A stretch of 20,916 bases of DNA from an uncultured Dehalococcoidia bacterium. Its GTDB lineage: Bacteria; Chloroflexota; Dehalococcoidia; Dehalococcoidales; UBA3254. Made by a program: the position numbers and the translations under genes. The notes below the pieces were generated by a model. The model was given only the letters and a program-made list of their open reading frames with translations, did no database searches and was not told the DNA's origin. Positions 1-8,346 of the stretch are shown one piece after another; the first letter of the stretch is position 1; each line of letters opens with the position of its first letter. The DNA is taken from assembly GCA_903890885.1 (NCBI GenBank), contig CAITCX010000207.1, positions 1 to 20,916 of the forward strand, given 5' to 3'.

Positions 1-2
1 CA

Positions 3-284
3 AAATTCGCAAAATATCTTTACCTCCTTCTGAAAAGTCCTATAGGAAGGGATTTTATTTTTGAAAATTCGGAAGGGTCAACTCAGGAGTATATTTCCCT
101 GGGAAGTTTAAGATCTTTTACATTTGCATATCCCGGAGATGAGGAAATAAGTAAGTTTGATGAAAAAATTGAACCTTATTTCACTAAGGTATTTTTAAAT
201 AAAACCCATATCCGTACTCTCTCCCATATCCGTGACTCCCTCCTACCAAAGCTAATGTCCGGCGAAGTGAGGGTTAAACTATGA
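3..284 (+). CDS. hsdS: Type I restriction enzyme specificity subunit, C-terminal fragment
   Basis: This is the 3' end of a gene that enters from the left edge, open from base 3 and ending in TGA at 282-284. About 93 residues are visible. They show the end of the second target-recognition domain (GSTQEYISLGSLRSF, the usual 'xxLs...l..l.iplP' type segment) followed by the conserved helix and the signature ending SLLPKLMSGEVRV, which is typical of HsdS carboxy termini. HsdS reads the bipartite DNA target and docks HsdM and HsdR. The stop codon overlaps the hsdR start (ATGA at 281-284), so the two genes are translationally coupled. hsdM is presumably just upstream, outside the window. The family call is confident; the DNA specificity cannot be inferred. 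Confidence 0.9.
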   Translation, partial: KFAKYLYLLLKSPIGRDFIFENSEGSTQEYISLGSLRSFTFAYPGDEEISKFDEKIEPYFTKVFLNKTHIRTLSHIRDSLLPKLMSGEVRVKL

Positions 285-3200
285 CCGCCTTTACTGAATC
301 CGATATTGAAATCCTCTCACTGGCGGAACTAGGCAAGTTGGGTTTTGGCTATGTGCCGGGTCCTTCTATCGCGCCGGATATTGGTTCATTTGATGGCATT
401 TCACTGGGTGATGCCTTCGCACCATACAATAAACCTTCCAGACGAGACAGCTATGAGCAGGTCATCCTTAAACACACCTTGGATTCGGCTATCAACCGAC
501 TTAACCCCGCTTTGCCTTCTCCAGCGCGGCAGGAGGCTTTTAAGGCAGTATTGTCCGTATATTCCCCTGAGCTGATTACTGCTAATCAGACCTTTCACAA
601 AATGCTGGCCGAGGGCGTGCCGGTAACAGTAAATAAAGACGGACAGGAACGCGGTGAGCGGGTCTGGCTGGTGGATTTCCAGAACCCGCTTAAGAACCAG
701 TTTTTTGCCATCAATCAGTTTACAGTGACAGAGAACAACCAGAATAAGCGCCCGGACGTTATCCTCTTTGTTAATGGGCTGCCGCTGGTAGTGATCGAGC
801 TAAAAAACCCGGCCGACGCCCAGGCTACTATCCGTAAAGCCTTTGACCAGATCCAGACTTATAAAGCCGTTATTCCTGCGCTTTTCTTTTATAACGCTTT
901 TTGCGTGATTTCAGATGGTCTGGAAGCCCGTGCCGGTACGATTTCCTCCCCCTATAGCCGTTTTCAGGCCTGGAAAACCATCGACGGCCAGAAGGAATCC
1001 TCCCCTCATATCAGCCAGATAGAAGTCCTTATCAAAGGCATGCTGAACAAAACTACACTGCTGGACCTGATTCGCAATTTTATCATCTTTGAGGCCGATA
1101 AAAAGACGGATATCAAAACCGGTCTGACCCAGATTGAAACTGTTAAGAAGATCGCGGCCTACCACCAGTATCATGCCGTCAATAAAGCCGTGGAGAGCAC
1201 CCGCCTGGCCGTGGCCGAAAACGGCAGCCGTAAAGCCGGGGTGATCTGGCATACCCAGGGTTCCGGCAAGAGCCTCTCTATGGTCTTCTACGCCGCTAAA
1301 TTGATACATAACCTGGATAACCCGACGATAGTAGTTATTACTGACCGCAACGACCTGGACCAGCAGCTATTTGATACCTTTGCCGCTTCTGCCGGTTTGC
1401 TGGGTCAGCCGCCGGTGCAGGCGGAGTCCCGCGAACATTTGAAATCCCTGCTCAAAGTAGCTTCCGGCGGAATTGTGTTTACCACTATCCAGAAATTCCT
1501 GCCACCAGACGGCGGCCTGGTTTTCGACCGTTTATCCGACCGGCGCAATATTATCGTAATTGCAGATGAAGCCCACCGCACTCAATACGGCTTTGAAGCC
1601 AAAGTAGTGGATACCAAAGATAAAACCGGCAAGAAAATCACTTACGGCTTTGCCAAATTCCTGCACACCGACGCCCTGCCCAAAGCCACCTTTATCGGTT
1701 TTACCGGTACTCCCATTGAGAGCACCGATATCAATACTCCAGCCGTGTTCGGCAACTATATTGATATTTATGATATCGCCCAGTCCGTTGAAGACGGTGC
1801 AACGGTCAAGATTTATTATGAAAGCCGCCTGGCGAAAGTGAACTTAACCCCGGAAGGCCGACGCCTGATCGAGGAATTCGACCGCGAAATGACCGATGAT
1901 GGGCTCTCTGATACTCAGAAAGCCAAAGCCAAATGGACCAAGCTGGAAGCCATCGTGGGCCACCCTGAACGCTTAAAGAATCTGGCCCAGGATATTGTGA
2001 CGCATTACGAGAAACGCTCAGAGTTCATCGATGGTAAAGCCATGATTGTAGTGATGAGCCGGCGCATCGCGGTGGCGCTTTACGATCAGATCATTAAGCT
2101 CAGACCAGGTTGGCAGAGTGATGATCTGAAAACGGGGACATTAAAGGTGGTGATGACCTCTTCCTCTTCGGATAAGCTCCAATACGATCCGGAAGATCCG
2201 GAAGGACTGGTTATTCCCGCCAGACATAGAACCACTAAAGAGGAACGCAGGCTGTTCTCCGACCGCATGAAAGACCCGCAGGACTCTCTGAAGCTGGTAA
2301 TTGTGCGGGATATGTGGCTGACCGGTTTCGATGTGCCCTGCCTGCACACTATGTACATAGATAAACTGATGAAAGGCCATACCCTGATGCAGGCCATCGC
2401 CCGGGTCAATCGGGTTTACCTGGATAAACAGGGTGGACTGATAGTGGACTATATCGGGATCGGTCCTGCCCTCAAAGAAGCCCTGAAATTTTACGCTAAA
2501 TCCGGCGGCCATGGAGATCCAGCCGAAATCCAGGAGAAAGCCCTGGAACTATTGCTGGAGAAGATGGAAGTTGTGCGCCAGATGTTCCACGGCTTCGCTT
2601 ATAGCCGCTTTTTCAATGCTGGGACCTCTGAGCGCCTGACCCTCATCTTGCAGGGGGCTGAATTTGTGCTGGGCCTGCCGCAGGGCAAGGAGCGTTTCAT
2701 TAAAGAATCTACTGCTATTTCGCAGTTGTTAGCACTGGCAGTACCTAATGAAGACGCGCTGGCTTTAGTAGAGGAGATCGCCTATTTTCAATCTGTACGG
2801 GCCAGGTTGCTCAAATTCGAGGGCGATGGAGGTGATGGTGAAAAGAAGAATTATGATACTGCCATTCGCCAGATCATCAATCAGGCTGTGTCCTCTACCG
2901 AGGTAGTGGATATTTTTGATGCCGCCGGTATTAAAAAACCCGATATTTCCTTGCTTTCTGAGCAGTTCCTTCAGGACGTCAGGGAAATGGAGAATAAGAA
3001 CCTGGGACTGGAACTTCTGAAAAGGATACTCAACGATGAAATCAAGGTCCGGCTGAAATTCAATATCACTGAAGGTAAAAAGCTGCTGGAAATGCTGGAG
3101 ACCTCCATTAAGAAATACCAGAACAATCTATTAACTACAGCGGAGATTATCGAACACCTGGTAGAGATTGCCCGCCAGATTCGATCCGTGGATGGTCTGG

Positions 3201-3502
3201 CCGAGAAGCTCAACCTCAGTAAAGATGAATTCGCCTTTTATACGGCCCTGGAAGTTAACGACAGCGCCGTTAAAGTCCTGGGTGATGAAAAGCTGAAAAT
3301 TATCGCACGGGAAATCGCCGATAAAGTACGGAAAAATACTTCCATAGATTGGAACATGAAAGAGAGCGCCAGGGCCAAACTGATGGTTCTGGTAAAACGA
3401 ACACTCAATAAATACGGCTACCCGCCGGACAAGCAGCAAAAAGCCGTGGATACCGTCCTGAAACAGGCTGAAGTGCTGGCGGATTACTGGACTGAGCAGT
3501 AA
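281..3502 (+). CDS. hsdR: Type I restriction endonuclease/translocase subunit R
   Basis: 1073 aa, a normal length for HsdR. This is the ATP-driven motor and nuclease of a type I restriction-modification complex, which cleaves DNA away from the recognition site after translocation. The N-terminal PD-(D/E)xK nuclease is intact: D159 (RPD), E173-L-K175 and the QxxxY motif at Q190-Y194. The SF2 helicase core follows: Walker A TQGSGKS at 325-331, DEAH at 429-432, and motif III FTGTP at 474-478. The second RecA domain carries RDMWLTGFDVP and QAIARVNR, the usual motifs V and VI. The C-terminal helical region from about residue 750 on presumably contacts the methylase core. The start is fixed by the ATGA overlap with hsdS. 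I see no frameshift or lost catalytic residue, so the enzyme should be active if hsdM is intact. Confidence 0.97.
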   Translation: MTAFTESDIEILSLAELGKLGFGYVPGPSIAPDIGSFDGISLGDAFAPYNKPSRRDSYEQVILKHTLDSAINRLNPALPSPARQEAFKAVLSVYSPELITANQTFHKMLAEGVPVTVNKDGQERGERVWLVDFQNPLKNQFFAINQFTVTENNQNKRPDVILFVNGLPLVVIELKNPADAQATIRKAFDQIQTYKAVIPALFFYNAFCVISDGLEARAGTISSPYSRFQAWKTIDGQKESSPHISQIEVLIKGMLNKTTLLDLIRNFIIFEADKKTDIKTGLTQIETVKKIAAYHQYHAVNKAVESTRLAVAENGSRKAGVIWHTQGSGKSLSMVFYAAKLIHNLDNPTIVVITDRNDLDQQLFDTFAASAGLLGQPPVQAESREHLKSLLKVASGGIVFTTIQKFLPPDGGLVFDRLSDRRNIIVIADEAHRTQYGFEAKVVDTKDKTGKKITYGFAKFLHTDALPKATFIGFTGTPIESTDINTPAVFGNYIDIYDIAQSVEDGATVKIYYESRLAKVNLTPEGRRLIEEFDREMTDDGLSDTQKAKAKWTKLEAIVGHPERLKNLAQDIVTHYEKRSEFIDGKAMIVVMSRRIAVALYDQIIKLRPGWQSDDLKTGTLKVVMTSSSSDKLQYDPEDPEGLVIPARHRTTKEERRLFSDRMKDPQDSLKLVIVRDMWLTGFDVPCLHTMYIDKLMKGHTLMQAIARVNRVYLDKQGGLIVDYIGIGPALKEALKFYAKSGGHGDPAEIQEKALELLLEKMEVVRQMFHGFAYSRFFNAGTSERLTLILQGAEFVLGLPQGKERFIKESTAISQLLALAVPNEDALALVEEIAYFQSVRARLLKFEGDGGDGEKKNYDTAIRQIINQAVSSTEVVDIFDAAGIKKPDISLLSEQFLQDVREMENKNLGLELLKRILNDEIKVRLKFNITEGKKLLEMLETSIKKYQNNLLTTAEIIEHLVEIARQIRSVDGLAEKLNLSKDEFAFYTALEVNDSAVKVLGDEKLKIIAREIADKVRKNTSIDWNMKESARAKLMVLVKRTLNKYGYPPDKQQKAVDTVLKQAEVLADYWTEQ

Positions 3503-3664
3503 AAAATAAACTTAGGTTTAAATATTTCAACCAGATACGTCCCTGATCCTTTCAGGTAATCTGATTTTCCTCATAAATTTGTCTTCTTGATAAGCTTACT
3601 AATGTCAACATAGACTATGTTAATGATGCTAAATACATATATATAACACATAAATAAGTCACTC
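3503..3664. other. Intergenic region after hsdR
   Basis: This AT-rich gap lies between hsdR and the promoter of the first arylsulfotransferase gene. I see no convincing hairpin plus T-run for an hsdR terminator, and no coding signal. Confidence 0.5.
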
Positions 3665-3693
3665 TTGACAAAAATGCATCAGCCGAGTAATAT
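3665..3693 (+). promoter_or_regulatory. Sigma-70-type promoter of the first arylsulfotransferase gene
   Basis: TTGACA at 3665-3670, a 17-bp spacer, and TAATAT at 3688-3693. This is a perfect -35 and a 5/6 -10. The predicted start of transcription is near 3700, immediately before the Shine-Dalgarno AGGAGG at 3701-3706, so the leader would be only about 15 nt. The same arrangement recurs before the second copy. Confidence 0.8.
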
Positions 3694-3714
3694 TCCGAAC
3701 AGGAGGTGAATCCA

Positions 3715-5868
3715 ATGAAAAAAATCTGGTCAGTTATGTTGGTTATTATCCTGATTACATCATTTCTTTTGAGTTGTACAGGGACGGCAACAACGTCCAC
3801 CACTCAGTCTAAAGCAGCGACTTCTTCTACACAGGCTGCTACACAGGCCGCCTCACAGGCAGCAGCCGCAACTTCTAACACTGCTCCAAAACCGGCAGCC
3901 CCGACTGCAGCGGCACCTGCAGGAACACCGGCTGCTGCTCCAACTCCTGCTGCCGCAGCCAGCCCGGCCAGCACACCCAGAGCTAATGGGGTGCCTGATG
4001 ACGCACTCAGGGCACCCGGCGCCACCAAGACGGAACTTCTATATTGGGACAAAACCAAGGCTTACAACGGATACACATTATATGCATCAAGCGGGCGCAC
4101 TTTCATGCTTGACATGGAAGGAAATGTGGTTGGCACCTGGGCAGGAGGCAACGATCCGCGTTTGCTGCCTAATGGTAATATACTGGATTCAGCCAGCGGT
4201 AACGGATTTAAGGAAATGGATTGGGACGGAAAAACCGTGTGGTCATATACCGATTCCCGCAAGGGATACCGGACGCATCATGACTGGGAAAAGGTATACA
4301 ACCCGAAACTCAAACAAGATACTTTCATGTATATCGCTTCAAAGAGCATGACTCATGATGAGGCAATCGCCCTGGGGGCCAATCCGAAAAGCGGACCTTA
4401 CAGCGATGTAGAGTTGGATACAATCGTTGAAGTAGACATGAAAGGTAATATCATATGGGAATGGGGATTCGCAGACCATCTTATTCAAGATTTTGATGCA
4501 GCCAAAGCCAATTATGTCGGCGAAGGGAAGACTATCGCCGATTATCCGGGCAGATTAAACGTCAATTTACCCGGACGCCCGATGCAACGCGACTGGCTGC
4601 ACTGCAATTCTATGGATTATAACCCGGACCTGGACCAGGTAGTAACTAACACCGTACAGGGCGAGTTCTATGTTGTCGACCACGGCAACACCTTCGTACC
4701 AGGCGATCTCAAAGCCAGTATGGCGCTGGCGGCCGGTCCCAAGGGTGACTTCCTCTACCGTTTCGGCGATCCGGCCAGGTACAACCAGGGCAAACCACCA
4801 GCTGTTCTGACTGATTGGACCGCCTCTACATCCGGCAACAAGCAAATAGGCGGGAGCCACAATATTCAATGGATTCAGAAAGGACTGCCAGGTGAAGGGC
4901 ATTTCCTTATTTTCAACAACGGCCAGTACCTTTCTGAGAGAATGACACAGTCTTATATATTTGAAATCAACGGATACCTGGACAAAAACAAAACTGATAC
5001 AGGACACTACGTTAACCCGCCTGACGCAGGCTACACGATATGGAAAGACCCTGATATGCAGCAAACACATAAACAAGACAGGCAGAAGTCAAATCAGATT
5101 GTCTGGATGTATTATTCCAAGACGACGACCTTCTTCTTAAGCCAGATTGGCTCCAGCGCCCAGCGTTTGCCCAACGGCAATACCCTGATCTGCGCAGATA
5201 CCTCCGGACATTTTTTTGAGGTAACCAGCACGGGTAAGGTAGTCTGGGATTATATTAATCCTGTTTATGGGAACTACGGCGCATTGGAATTCGTACCTGA
5301 CCTTATACCCATGGTAAATAGTGCGTTCAGGTGTTATCGTTACGGCCCTGACGACCCCGGTTTAAAGGGCAAGACTTTGACGCCTAAAGGTGATGTAATT
5401 TCCAATACACCGGCAAATACACAATCAAAAAATCCGCCCAAGGCACCAGCCGGTGGAGGAGGGGGCGGAGCAGCTCAAGCTCCAGCAGCCGGAGGCGCAG
5501 CCCAACCGGCAGCCAGTGGGGCTCAGCCTAAGCCCAGCGCACCCGCAGCAGGCGGCGGTGGAGGCGGCGGTGCAGGTGGAGGCGGTGGTGGAGCAGGAGG
5601 AGGTGCCCCGGTGCCCACTCTTACCGGTGTTTCACCAAATTCAGGCCCGATTGCCGGCGGCACAGTTGTTACCATCGCTGGAAATGGACTGGGCGGACCT
5701 GCAGGGACGGTGACCTTTGGCGGGGTTGCCGCCACAGCCATAAGCCAGGTGGGGGACCCGCCATCTTATCAATGTACTACTCCGGCACACGCGGCGGGAG
5801 CCGTGGATGTGGTGCTCTCCAATGGAGGCGGCACAGTGACAAGTACGGGCGGCTTCACCTATAAATAA
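3715..5868 (+). CDS. Arylsulfotransferase-like lipoprotein with C-terminal IPT/TIG domain (copy 1)
   Basis: 717 aa, starting at ATG 3715. AGGAGG at 3701-3706 lies 8 nt upstream, and an in-frame GTG at 3706 overlaps that Shine-Dalgarno and is rejected. The signal peptide ends in lipobox LLSC with Cys21, so the protein is probably a surface-anchored lipoprotein. Residues of about 22-90 form an Ala/Thr/Pro linker. A beta-propeller follows with repeated 'D..GN.....W' blades (MEGNVVGTW, MKGNIIWEW, STGKVVWDY) and the motifs HHDW, DWLHCNSMDYN, GGSHNIQW and SAQRLPNGNT. This matches arylsulfate sulfotransferases of the ASST family, which move sulfate from a phenolic ester to a phenol through a histidine intermediate. 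A Gly/Ala/Pro-rich linker leads to an IPT/TIG domain of about 85 residues. The family is clear; the substrate is unknown. Confidence 0.85.
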   Translation: MKKIWSVMLVIILITSFLLSCTGTATTSTTQSKAATSSTQAATQAASQAAAATSNTAPKPAAPTAAAPAGTPAAAPTPAAAASPASTPRANGVPDDALRAPGATKTELLYWDKTKAYNGYTLYASSGRTFMLDMEGNVVGTWAGGNDPRLLPNGNILDSASGNGFKEMDWDGKTVWSYTDSRKGYRTHHDWEKVYNPKLKQDTFMYIASKSMTHDEAIALGANPKSGPYSDVELDTIVEVDMKGNIIWEWGFADHLIQDFDAAKANYVGEGKTIADYPGRLNVNLPGRPMQRDWLHCNSMDYNPDLDQVVTNTVQGEFYVVDHGNTFVPGDLKASMALAAGPKGDFLYRFGDPARYNQGKPPAVLTDWTASTSGNKQIGGSHNIQWIQKGLPGEGHFLIFNNGQYLSERMTQSYIFEINGYLDKNKTDTGHYVNPPDAGYTIWKDPDMQQTHKQDRQKSNQIVWMYYSKTTTFFLSQIGSSAQRLPNGNTLICADTSGHFFEVTSTGKVVWDYINPVYGNYGALEFVPDLIPMVNSAFRCYRYGPDDPGLKGKTLTPKGDVISNTPANTQSKNPPKAPAGGGGGGAAQAPAAGGAAQPAASGAQPKPSAPAAGGGGGGGAGGGGGGAGGGAPVPTLTGVSPNSGPIAGGTVVTIAGNGLGGPAGTVTFGGVAATAISQVGDPPSYQCTTPAHAAGAVDVVLSNGGGTVTSTGGFTYK
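5611..5868 (+). repeat. Direct repeat, TIG-domain coding segment, copy 1
   Basis: This 258-bp segment encodes the IPT/TIG domain and stop codon. It aligns without gaps to 7937-8194, with about a dozen differences by eye (about 95% identity). That is much closer than the enzyme domains of the same two genes. Confidence 0.9.
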
Positions 5869-5927
5869 AGTAAAGTTTTCCAAGGTCACATTAGATTAAC
5901 AGTTTAAAAGAAAGTTAAAAAGGCAGA

Positions 5928-5960
5928 CCGCCGCTTAAGCATCTCAGGCATAAGCGGCGG
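5928..5960 (+). terminator. Terminator-like hairpin after copy 1
   Basis: The stem CCGCCGCTTA (5928-5937) pairs perfectly with TAAGCGGCGG (5951-5960) around a 13-nt loop, followed by a modest T-containing tail (CCTCGTTATT). The same stem occurs after copy 2. Confidence 0.75.
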
Positions 5961-5998
5961 CCTCGTTATTATCTTTGCGAAACCTACTTAAGCGTGCC

Positions 5999-6027
5999 TT
6001 GACAATATAGGAACAGCATAGTAATAT
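5999..6027 (+). promoter_or_regulatory. Sigma-70-type promoter of the second arylsulfotransferase gene
   Basis: TTGACA at 5999-6004, a 17-bp spacer, and TAATAT at 6022-6027, the same hexamers and spacing as before copy 1. The block from the -10 to the Shine-Dalgarno is identical in both copies. The predicted leader is again about 16 nt. Confidence 0.8.
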
Positions 6028-6049
6028 TCCGAACAGGAGGGAAACCAAC

Positions 6050-8194
6050 ATGAAAAAAATTTGGGCATTTCTATTAGTTGCCGTCCTGATAATAACAGTT
6101 CTAGCGAGCTGTACAGCGAAGGCGACAACACAGGCGACTACTCAGGCTACTACACAGGCAGCAACATCTTCTACCACTGCTGCTAAACCCGCAGCGCCGA
6201 CTTCTGCAGCACCTGCAGCGACTCCGGCAACCAGCGCACCCGCCGTTACTAGCGCACCCGCTACTGCTGCTCCCCCTGCAGCTACTTCTGCCGCGTCCCC
6301 TTCTACTACCTCTACCGGATTACCGGCAGGCGTGGGCAGGGCACCGGGTGCTTCCAAGACTGAACTTCTGTACTGGGACAAAACCAATGCTTTCAACGGA
6401 TACACTCTGTTTGCCAGCGGTGGTTCATGGCTGATAGACATGGAAGGCAATATAGTCCACAAATGGAATATCGGCAACAATCCCAGGCTGCTTCCCGACG
6501 GTATTCTTCTGGACCAACCACCTGGCCAAAACGCAAAAAATTGGTTTGAATATGACTGGGACGGGAAAACCATATGGACGTATACTGAGTCACGTACAGG
6601 GTATCGTCCTCATCATGATTGGACAATGGCTTATAATCCTAAGCTTAAGCAAAACACTTTCATGTACATTGCTGCAAAGACCGTGACACAGGATGAAGCC
6701 GTAGCCGCCGGGGCTGTCGGTAGTCGCAACGGCGCAGAGATGGATACGATCGTTGAAGTAGATATGAAAGGCAATATCATCTGGGAATGGCGGTTCATGG
6801 ACCACATTATTCAAGATGTTGACGCCACCAAAGCCAACTACGTGGGCGAAGGCAAGAAAATATCTGATTACCCGGGCAGATTAAACATCAATATGCCCGG
6901 CGACCCGTTAGCAGGCGACCAGATGCACTGCAACTCTATGGATTACAACGAGGACCTGGACCAGGTAGTTACCAACGCGGTTAATGGCGAGTTCTATGTT
7001 ATAGACCACGGCAACACCTTTGTGCCGGGTGATCTCAAAGCCAGTATGGACCTGGCAGCCGGCCCCAAGGGTGATTTCCTGTACAGGTTTGGCGATCCTG
7101 CCAGGTACAACCAGGGCACACCGCCCTCTGTCAAGGCCGATTGGACAACGTCTACTTCCGGCACCAAGCAAATTGGCGGGAGCCATGATATTCAATGGAT
7201 CAAGAAGGGGCTGCCCGGCGCAGGTAATTTCCTGGTTTTCAACAACGGCCAGTACCTTTTCGAGAGATGGGACCAATCTTACGCTTATGAAATCAACCCA
7301 TATCTGGATAAAAACAAAACTAATACCGGCAAATACGTCAATCCGCCTGACGCCGGATATACTCTTGTGAGAGACGCTAATGAAAAGGACACGCACAAAC
7401 AAGACCAGCAGATATCCAATCAGATTGTGTGGAAGTATTCATCTAAAGTGGCGGGGTTCTTTGCCTCCCATATTGGTGGAAGCGCCCAGCGTCTGCCCAA
7501 CGGCAACACCCTGATCTGCGCTGATACCACCGGACATTTTTTTGAGGTAGATACCAAAGGTACAGTAGTATGGGATTATATCAATCCGATATACAAGGAC
7601 CTCGGTGCGCCCACCGTAATACCGGACGTCTGGCCTATGGCTAACGGGGTTTTCAGAGCCCTGCGCTATACCAGTGATGATCCTTACTTAAAAGGTAAAA
7701 CCTTAACTTCCACTGGGCCAATAACAGCTAATTACAAGGCACCGGCAGGTGGCGCAGCCCCTGCTCCAGCAGCAGGTGGAGCTCAGCCCAAGCCCAGCGC
7801 ACCCGCAGCCGGAGGCGCAGCCCAACCATCAGCCAGTGGGGCTCAGCCTAAGCCCAGCGCACCCGCAGCAGGTGGTGGTGGAGGCGGCGGCGGCGGTGCA
7901 GGTGGAGGCGGTGGTGGAGCAGGAGGAGGGGCCCCGGTGCCCACTCTTACCGGTGTTTCACCTAATTCAGGCCCGATTGCCGGCGGCACAGTTGTTACCA
8001 TCGCCGGAAATGGACTTGGCGGACCTGCAGGGACGGTGACCTTTGGCGGGGTTGCCGCCACAGCCATCAGCCAGGTGGGGGACCCGCCTTCGTATCAATG
8101 TACTACTCCGGCACACGCGGCAGGAGTCGTGGATGTGGTGCTCACCAATGGAGGCGGCACAGTGACAAGTACGGGAGCATTCACCTATAAATAA
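6050..8194 (+). CDS. Arylsulfotransferase-like lipoprotein with C-terminal IPT/TIG domain (copy 2)
   Basis: 714 aa, ATG at 6050, with AGGAGG at 6035-6040. The lipobox is LASC with Cys21. An Ala/Thr/Pro linker runs to about residue 95. The ASST-type beta-propeller covers about residues 100-550 and contains HHDW (188-191), H293 in MHCNSMDYN, H379 in GGSHDIQW and R481 in SAQRLPNGNT. These are candidate active-site residues by analogy with ASST enzymes, not proven ones. A linker (565-628) holds two copies of an AQPKPSAPAAGG unit and a long polyglycine run, then the TIG domain (about 629-714). It is a paralogue of the preceding gene and carries its own promoter and terminator. The two enzyme domains differ enough to allow different substrates. 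Confidence 0.85.
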   Translation: MKKIWAFLLVAVLIITVLASCTAKATTQATTQATTQAATSSTTAAKPAAPTSAAPAATPATSAPAVTSAPATAAPPAATSAASPSTTSTGLPAGVGRAPGASKTELLYWDKTNAFNGYTLFASGGSWLIDMEGNIVHKWNIGNNPRLLPDGILLDQPPGQNAKNWFEYDWDGKTIWTYTESRTGYRPHHDWTMAYNPKLKQNTFMYIAAKTVTQDEAVAAGAVGSRNGAEMDTIVEVDMKGNIIWEWRFMDHIIQDVDATKANYVGEGKKISDYPGRLNINMPGDPLAGDQMHCNSMDYNEDLDQVVTNAVNGEFYVIDHGNTFVPGDLKASMDLAAGPKGDFLYRFGDPARYNQGTPPSVKADWTTSTSGTKQIGGSHDIQWIKKGLPGAGNFLVFNNGQYLFERWDQSYAYEINPYLDKNKTNTGKYVNPPDAGYTLVRDANEKDTHKQDQQISNQIVWKYSSKVAGFFASHIGGSAQRLPNGNTLICADTTGHFFEVDTKGTVVWDYINPIYKDLGAPTVIPDVWPMANGVFRALRYTSDDPYLKGKTLTSTGPITANYKAPAGGAAPAPAAGGAQPKPSAPAAGGAAQPSASGAQPKPSAPAAGGGGGGGGGAGGGGGGAGGGAPVPTLTGVSPNSGPIAGGTVVTIAGNGLGGPAGTVTFGGVAATAISQVGDPPSYQCTTPAHAAGVVDVVLTNGGGTVTSTGAFTYK
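7937..8194 (+). repeat. Direct repeat, TIG-domain coding segment, copy 2
   Basis: Partner of 5611-5868 (258 bp each, about 95% identical by eye). It encodes the C-terminal IPT/TIG domain of the second arylsulfotransferase-like protein. Confidence 0.9.
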
Positions 8195-8250
8195 AGTTTA
8201 GCTTCCCGAGTTCACAGTAGACTAACAGGTTAAGAGACAATTAAATAAAC

Positions 8251-8288
8251 AGACCGCCGCTTACGTCTTACAGATTAAGCGGCGGTCT
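8251..8288 (+). terminator. Rho-independent terminator after copy 2
   Basis: The 13-bp perfect stem AGACCGCCGCTTA (8251-8263) pairs with TAAGCGGCGGTCT (8276-8288) around a 12-nt loop, followed by CTTTGTT. It is a longer version of the hairpin after copy 1. Confidence 0.85.
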
Positions 8289-8308
8289 CTTTGTTATCCC
8301 CTTTTAGC

Positions 8309-8337
8309 TTTTCATAAGTATTAAGGCGTGGTAAAAT
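8309..8337 (+). promoter_or_regulatory. Possible promoter of the hydrolase gene
   Basis: TTTTCA at 8309-8314, a 17-bp spacer, and TAAAAT at 8332-8337. The -35 is only a partial match. It would give a leader of a few nucleotides before ATG 8347, and no good Shine-Dalgarno is visible. Confidence 0.4.
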
Positions 8338-8346
8338 GCGGATACA

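Noticed and set aside
3706..3714. GTG at 3706 as the start of the first arylsulfotransferase gene
   Set aside because: It lies inside the Shine-Dalgarno. The ATG at 3715 is correctly spaced and begins a standard lipoprotein signal peptide (MKKIW), as in copy 2.
5440..5610. Gly/Ala/Pro-coding repeats as a CRISPR or other repeat array
   Set aside because: The repeats are irregular, in frame, and encode a low-complexity linker. There are no spacers of constant length.
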